Of a DNA stretch of 64,000 nucleotides, positions 60,229-64,000 are shown piece by piece; the first letter of the stretch is position 1; each line of letters begins with the position of its first letter. This DNA comes from Acidobacteriota bacterium (lineage in GTDB: Bacteria; Acidobacteriota; Blastocatellia; Pyrinomonadales; Pyrinomonadaceae): positions 62,001 to 126,000 of the forward strand of contig JAEWFC010000016.1 of NCBI GenBank assembly GCA_023389035.1, written 5' to 3'. The position numbers and the translations under genes were made by a program. The notes under the pieces are model-generated. The model saw only the letters and a list, made by a program, of their open reading frames with translations. It was not told where the DNA came from and did not search any database.

Positions 60229-60954
60229 CTAAACAATTTGATGCGATTCCGGCATAAGCACGACCTCGGCCATTACGCCTTCGCCTTCTTGGGTTGCGGC
60301 GAAGAAGGCTGCGTTTGCTGCTGAGTCGACAGAAAGCATTTTTGATCTGTCTACCTTCATTGTGATCTCGTTCCAGAATGTCGAATCCACACCGCCAAAG
60401 TGCATTAGGCTGAACCTCACGCCATATCGTTTATACTCTTGAGCGAGACACTTCACCATGCCGGTCAAGGCGTATTTTGCGGCACAATAGGCTGAAGCGT
60501 GCATCATTGGCACCTTACCCAAAATGCCTGGAAAGGCGATGACGCGGCCAAACTTTTGTTCTGCCATTCCCGGAAGGACAGCTTGGAATACGTTGAAGCT
60601 CGAACGAACGTTCGCGGTAAGGAGCGAATCCAGGTCATTGGGCGTCAGTTCCGAGAAAGGTTTTAGAATGCCTAAACCTGCGGCGTGAATAAGGTAGTCG
60701 ATAGAGCTAAATTTTGCGACAGCTTCGTCAGTGAGCGATCGAACTTCAGATTCAATGGATGCGTCTGCAGCCACGGCGAGGACGTTCGAGTTTCCTGAAG
60801 CATTAAGCTCATATTCGAGTTCGAAGAGTTCTTTCTCCGTGCGAGAACTGATGACCAGGTTCGCACCGGCAGCTGCGAATAATTCCGCAACACGACGGCC
60901 AATTCCACGCCCGGCGCCAATGACCAGACAAGTTCTTCCCTCAAGGTCTATCAC
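60229..60954 (-). CDS. SDR-family protein lacking the usual catalytic Ser
   Basis: This 241-residue Rossmann-fold protein has the cofactor motif GAGRGIG (residues 13-19) and the YxxxK pair (Tyr156, Lys160 in SAYCAAKYAL). The serine normally 13 residues before the Tyr is replaced: the segment reads VIAFPGILGKVP, with Gly at the expected place, and the usual NAG motif is AAG (91-93). Asn115 is present. Either activity is altered or the substrate role differs. It lies 33 bases downstream of threonine synthase and may share its transcript. Confidence 0.85.
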   Translation of the reverse strand: MIDLEGRTCLVIGAGRGIGRRVAELFAAAGANLVISSRTEKELFELEYELNASGNSNVLAVAADASIESEVRSLTDEAVAKFSSIDYLIHAAGLGILKPFSELTPNDLDSLLTANVRSSFNVFQAVLPGMAEQKFGRVIAFPGILGKVPMMHASAYCAAKYALTGMVKCLAQEYKRYGVRFSLMHFGGVDSTFWNEITMKVDRSKMLSVDSAANAAFFAATQEGEGVMAEVVLMPESHQIV

Positions 60955-60987
60955 GTGAGGGTTTTCGCCCGATCACGAGGAAGAGAT

Positions 60988-62154
60988 TCAAACGAAGCAC
61001 TCTAAATACTTGACGCCGCTGCCGGTATTGAACAGTACGACCGTTTCACCCTCAGTGATGAGGCCGTCGGAGATCATCGATCGTAAAGCGGGAAGGCAAG
61101 CAGCTCCTTCCGGTGCAGCGAAAATGCCTTCCGCTGCTCCGATCTCGCCGACTGCCTTTACAAGCTCATCGTCGCTAACGGAGACCGCTGTACCCTTCGA
61201 TGCACGGATCGCATCGAGAATGAGAAAATCACCGATCGCCTTGGGAACCCGCAGCCCCGAAGCGACCGTAGAGGCATTGTCAAACTCTCCGGCGAATCGC
61301 TTGCCTTCCTGAAAGGCTCTGACGATCGGTGCACATGTTGACGACTGGACCGTCACCATTCGCGGGCGGTTCGAGCCGATCCAGCCCATTTGCTCCATCT
61401 CGTCGAACGCCTTCCACATCCCGATGAGCCCGGTGCCTCCGCCTGTCGGATAAATGATCACGTCGGGCAGCGTCCAGCCTAACTGCTCGGCCAATTCATA
61501 GCCCATGGTCTTTTTGCCTTCGACGCGATACGGCTCTTTGAGAGTCGAAACGTCAAACCAGCCTTCGGCCTCTTTGCGTTCGGCCACGATCCGGCCGCAG
61601 TCCGTTATGAGGCCGTCAACGAGCGTGACATTGGCTCCTGTTTGCTCACATTCGACAACATTAGCCCGCGGAGTGTCCGCCGGCATAAAAATGAAAGCTT
61701 CCATCCTAGCCCTGGCAGCGTAGGCCGCCATCGCACCTGCGGCATTCCCTGCAGATGGCACTGCGACCTTGCGTACACCAAGTTCTTTCGCCATTGAGAT
61801 CGCAGCTGTCATTCCACGAGCTTTGAAGCTCTGGGTCGGGTTTTCGCCCTCGTCTTTGATGTAAAGATCTAGATTCAGCGTCAGTGACGACGCAAGCCGA
61901 TCCGCCTTGAGCAGGGGCGTCCAACCTTCGCCAAAGGAAACGACGTTCGAATCGCTTTCCACGGGAAGCACCTCCCGATACCGCCAGAGCGAGGCTTCGC
62001 GAGAAGCGAGAGCGTCACGGTCGAGTTCCGCTGCTGCAGTAGCCAGGTCGTAGCGGACAAGTAGAGGCTTGCCGCAATTACGACACAGATTTTGTAACTG
62101 TTTTGCCTCGTGCCTAAGGCCGCACAGCGCGCATTCGAGATGGGTAACGTTCAT
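60988..62154 (-). CDS. thrC: threonine synthase
   Basis: This 388-residue PLP enzyme turns O-phospho-L-homoserine into threonine. A zinc-ribbon-like N-terminus (CALC, residues 8-11; CRNC, 24-27) precedes the fold-type II core. The PLP lysine is Lys111 in NPTQSFKARG. The phosphate-binding loop lies in PTGGGTGLIGMWK. AVPSAGNAAGAMAAYAARA and the C-terminal FNTGSGVKY are also conserved. It matches the THR4-unlike, shorter class of threonine synthases. No other threonine-pathway gene is nearby. Confidence 0.9.
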   Translation of the reverse strand: MNVTHLECALCGLRHEAKQLQNLCRNCGKPLLVRYDLATAAAELDRDALASREASLWRYREVLPVESDSNVVSFGEGWTPLLKADRLASSLTLNLDLYIKDEGENPTQSFKARGMTAAISMAKELGVRKVAVPSAGNAAGAMAAYAARARMEAFIFMPADTPRANVVECEQTGANVTLVDGLITDCGRIVAERKEAEGWFDVSTLKEPYRVEGKKTMGYELAEQLGWTLPDVIIYPTGGGTGLIGMWKAFDEMEQMGWIGSNRPRMVTVQSSTCAPIVRAFQEGKRFAGEFDNASTVASGLRVPKAIGDFLILDAIRASKGTAVSVSDDELVKAVGEIGAAEGIFAAPEGAACLPALRSMISDGLITEGETVVLFNTGSGVKYLECFV

Positions 62155-62167
62155 CGGCTCTTCCGTG

Positions 62168-62863
62168 CTATCTTTTCCAGACGAATTCCTTGATCACGTT
62201 AAACGCTGCATTAAAGCCAAGCGAGATCGCCCCGCTTCGCAGACCGTCCTTAACACCGTAACGGTCAGGATACCATGTAGTGGACGCGATCACGCCGGAC
62301 GTAAACGACCCAGCGATCCTCGGAATGCCAACAACTCTTTTGCCGCTTTCGGTGCGAGCTGTAAAGGGTGAGATCAACGCGTTTTTCAGCTTTGCACCGG
62401 CACTTCGGTCACGACTCCGATAAAACCCGCTGTCCAACTTCATTGCCTCATCTAGGCCGTACATCACGCCATTCTTGATGGCCCCTTTTGCCATACTCGA
62501 TCCGAATCGTCGTCCGAAACCTTCCCATTGGCCGCCCCATTCTTCTGGTGAATTCCGGGCGGTGCCGATGCCCGCGGTACCGAGATTCTTAGCGATCGTT
62601 ACAGGACCTATGGTGCTGTTGACAAATCTCTTAAATCGTTCGTTCGGCTCGGGACGTTTATAAGGCTCAGGTGCGGGATCGTCAACTGACGTATCATCGA
62701 TGATGAACCGTTGGCCATTCTCGGCCGGTTGGGCCGAGACCGAGATTAAGGCCGCGGGTTGTGACGATAAGATTTCAGGCGTAGTGGCCTCAGCCTGTCC
62801 AATAGCAACGGTTGAAAGTGCAAAGGTCGCGACGCCGGCCGCGACCAAAAGGTACATGTTCAT
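62168..62863 (-). CDS. hypothetical exported protein of acidobacterial type
   Basis: This 231-residue protein has a signal peptide (YLLVAAGVATFALSTVAIGQA) and a Pro-rich linker (PAPEPYKRPEPNERFKRF). A conserved-looking domain follows: WEGFGRRFGSSMAKGAIKNGVMYGLDEAMKLDSGFYRSRD and VVGIPRIAGSFTSGVIASTTWYPDRYGVKDGLRSGAISLGFNAAFNVIKEF. Small-residue helices suggest membrane or outer-envelope association. I have seen this pattern in Acidobacteriota hypotheticals, but it has no known function. The start follows the esterase stop by 20 bases. Confidence 0.72.
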   Translation of the reverse strand: MNMYLLVAAGVATFALSTVAIGQAEATTPEILSSQPAALISVSAQPAENGQRFIIDDTSVDDPAPEPYKRPEPNERFKRFVNSTIGPVTIAKNLGTAGIGTARNSPEEWGGQWEGFGRRFGSSMAKGAIKNGVMYGLDEAMKLDSGFYRSRDRSAGAKLKNALISPFTARTESGKRVVGIPRIAGSFTSGVIASTTWYPDRYGVKDGLRSGAISLGFNAAFNVIKEFVWKR

Positions 62864-62883
62864 AAATATCCCCGAGTTCGTTC

Positions 62884-63579
62884 TTATTTTTTCAACAATG
62901 GAACAAGTTCCCGATATACGTTCTCAGTCATTATTCGCGTCCCATTCGAATTTGGATGAATACCGTCCGCCTGATTAAGCTCCCGACGTAATGCGACACC
63001 ATCGAGCAGGAACGGCAGATATGCGACCTGGTGCTTCGCGGCGAGGTCGGGAAAGACGTTGGTGAAGTCTCTCTGATATTGCGCTCCCATTGTCGGCGGA
63101 GCAAGCATGCCGCAAAGGAGAACGGCCACATTCTTCGCTTTGGCCTTTGTGATCATCTTGTCAAGATTGTCACGGATACGCGTTGCAGGAACGCCTCGCA
63201 TCAGGTCATTGGCACCGAGTTCAAGGATAAGTATTTCAACGTTTTCCTGTTCGAGGGCCCAGTCAATACGCTCCAGCCCGCCAAGTGTGGTGTCGCCGGA
63301 AACGCCGGCATTGATCACCTCGTAATCGTAGCCGTCGGCCCTGAGCTTTTCCTGAAGCAAATACGGATACGACTCATTCTCAGCAAGTCCGAAGCCTGCA
63401 GTGAGGCTATCGCCAAAAGCAAGGATCTTGGGTCTAGACGCTAGAGCTTCGGGATAAACAAGCGGCCGGTCGACTTCGTAGGTATTTCCTGAAAAGGCAG
63501 AGGAATCGCCACACGCCGAGCCGAAAACGACAAAAAAGATGAAACTTAAAAATCCAGCAGATCGAATACTTAGACGCAT
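62884..63579 (-). CDS. TesA-like SGNH/GDSL esterase, exported
   Basis: This 231-residue hydrolase shows the four SGNH blocks: FGDSLTAGFG (Ser58), GVSGDTTLGG, LELGANDLMRG and DGIHPNSNG (Asp/His). An N-terminal signal (LSFIFFVVFGSACGDSS) contains a Cys that might be a weak lipobox, but the -3 position is Gly rather than Leu. It is similar to TesA (acyl-CoA thioesterase I / arylesterase / lysophospholipase). Divergent to it starts a YbbA-like ATPase gene, the same arrangement as tesA-ybbA in Escherichia coli. Confidence 0.9.
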   Translation of the reverse strand: MRLSIRSAGFLSFIFFVVFGSACGDSSAFSGNTYEVDRPLVYPEALASRPKILAFGDSLTAGFGLAENESYPYLLQEKLRADGYDYEVINAGVSGDTTLGGLERIDWALEQENVEILILELGANDLMRGVPATRIRDNLDKMITKAKAKNVAVLLCGMLAPPTMGAQYQRDFTNVFPDLAAKHQVAYLPFLLDGVALRRELNQADGIHPNSNGTRIMTENVYRELVPLLKK

Positions 63580-63686
63580 ATGCGAAACTAAACCTTACGG
63601 TGGCGCTCCGAGTTTGGATGCATGTTTTTCTCAATGCATTTGCCCGGTTCGGCAGTCGTCGGTGTTTTCATTTACATTATCAAAAT

Positions 63687-64000
63687 ATGATCAGTCTTAA
63701 GAACGTGACCAAGACCGTCAGATCAGGGATCGAAGATCTCACGATCCTTTCAGATGTGTCGCTCGATATTCCTGACGGGCAGTTCGTGGCACTGACAGGG
63801 GCGTCCGGCAGCGGGAAATCGACACTTCTCGGTCTTCTAGCCGGTCTCGACAGTCCGACCACAGGGAGCATTACGGTCGACGGCGAAGAGATCACGACAA
63901 TGGGCGAGGACGGCCTGGCAGATCTTCGCAGCGAAAAGATCGGATTCATCTTCCAGTCATTTCATCTGATCCCGAGCCTGACTGCGTTTGAGAATGTGCT
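63687..64000 (+). CDS. ABC transporter ATP-binding protein, YbbA/LolD-like, 3'-truncated
   Basis: The visible 104 residues start MISLKNVTKTVRSG. They have Walker A GASGSGKST and the Q-loop region IGFIFQSFHLIPSLTAFENV, typical of the MacB/LolD/YbbA clade. The gene runs off the right edge, so the signature motif, Walker B and any permease partner (YbbP-like) are not seen. The divergent TesA-like neighbour supports the YbbA assignment. Confidence 0.85.
   Translation, partial: MISLKNVTKTVRSGIEDLTILSDVSLDIPDGQFVALTGASGSGKSTLLGLLAGLDSPTTGSITVDGEEITTMGEDGLADLRSEKIGFIFQSFHLIPSLTAFENV

Overview
The window looks like chromosome of an Acidobacteriota bacterium, most probably class Blastocatellia (Pyrinomonadaceae-like). 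This is inferred from protein style, not from a marker-gene search. The hints are large secreted proteins ending in VCBS/FG-GAP-type repeats (DFDGDGRTD, GDYDGDGK), M36 peptidases with TPTPTP linkers, choice-of-anchor domains, a pilMNOPQ operon, a tetraether/membrane-spanning-lipid-type radical SAM enzyme and several hypothetical secreted proteins typical of that phylum. I see no phage, insertion sequence, CRISPR array or rRNA.

Layout. 1-3.3 kb: the 3' end of an unknown gene and a secreted Gln/Arg/Gly-rich, Tyr-rich repeat protein. 3.4-6.2 kb: housekeeping genes (rpsU, surE, pcm, a DedA/YqaA membrane protein, tRNA-Pro-CGG). 6.3-13.9 kb: a two-gene membrane pair, an M16 peptidase, a GNAT acetyltransferase, a QueD-like enzyme and a large MscS-type channel. 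14.1-25.1 kb: a LuxR-type regulator, then a long leader and a 3128-residue secreted mosaic protein with beta-helix, Ig-like, Calx-beta, cohesin-like and dockerin-like modules. 25.2-27.2 kb: a DinG/XPD-type helicase. 27.2-39.3 kb: an exported-protein island with two paralogous M36 metallopeptidases and a CxxCH choice-of-anchor protein, all carrying the same repeat module. A striking array of seven palindromes at 21-bp spacing lies between the two peptidases.

39.4-44.4 kb: the type IV pilus alignment and secretin operon pilMNOPQ on the minus strand. 44.9-47.1 kb: a divergent acyl-CoA dehydrogenase / phosphotransferase pair that resembles a split ACAD10/ACAD11 (LvaC/LvaA) system. 47.1-53.5 kb: an AbgT transporter with a previously untracked 51-residue acidic protein, a secreted hypothetical protein, an AI-2E-family permease, an inositol-3-phosphate synthase and a TPR protein. 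53.6-57.8 kb: a glucose-6-phosphate isomerase and a subtilase. 57.9-60.2 kb: the Tes/Mss-like radical SAM enzyme and a 49-residue membrane protein behind a near-perfect sigma-54 promoter. 60.2-64 kb: an SDR protein with an altered active site, threonine synthase, a secreted hypothetical protein, and a TesA-like esterase divergent from a YbbA-like ABC ATPase that runs off the window.

Taken together, the accessory part is about the cell surface: secreted proteases, a giant multidomain exoprotein, pili and membrane lipids. The rest is ordinary metabolism. The strongest candidates for something undescribed are the 21-bp-phased palindrome array, the cohesin/dockerin-like giant protein, the membrane-spanning-lipid-synthase homologue, the split ACAD11-like pair and the sigma-54-driven small membrane protein.
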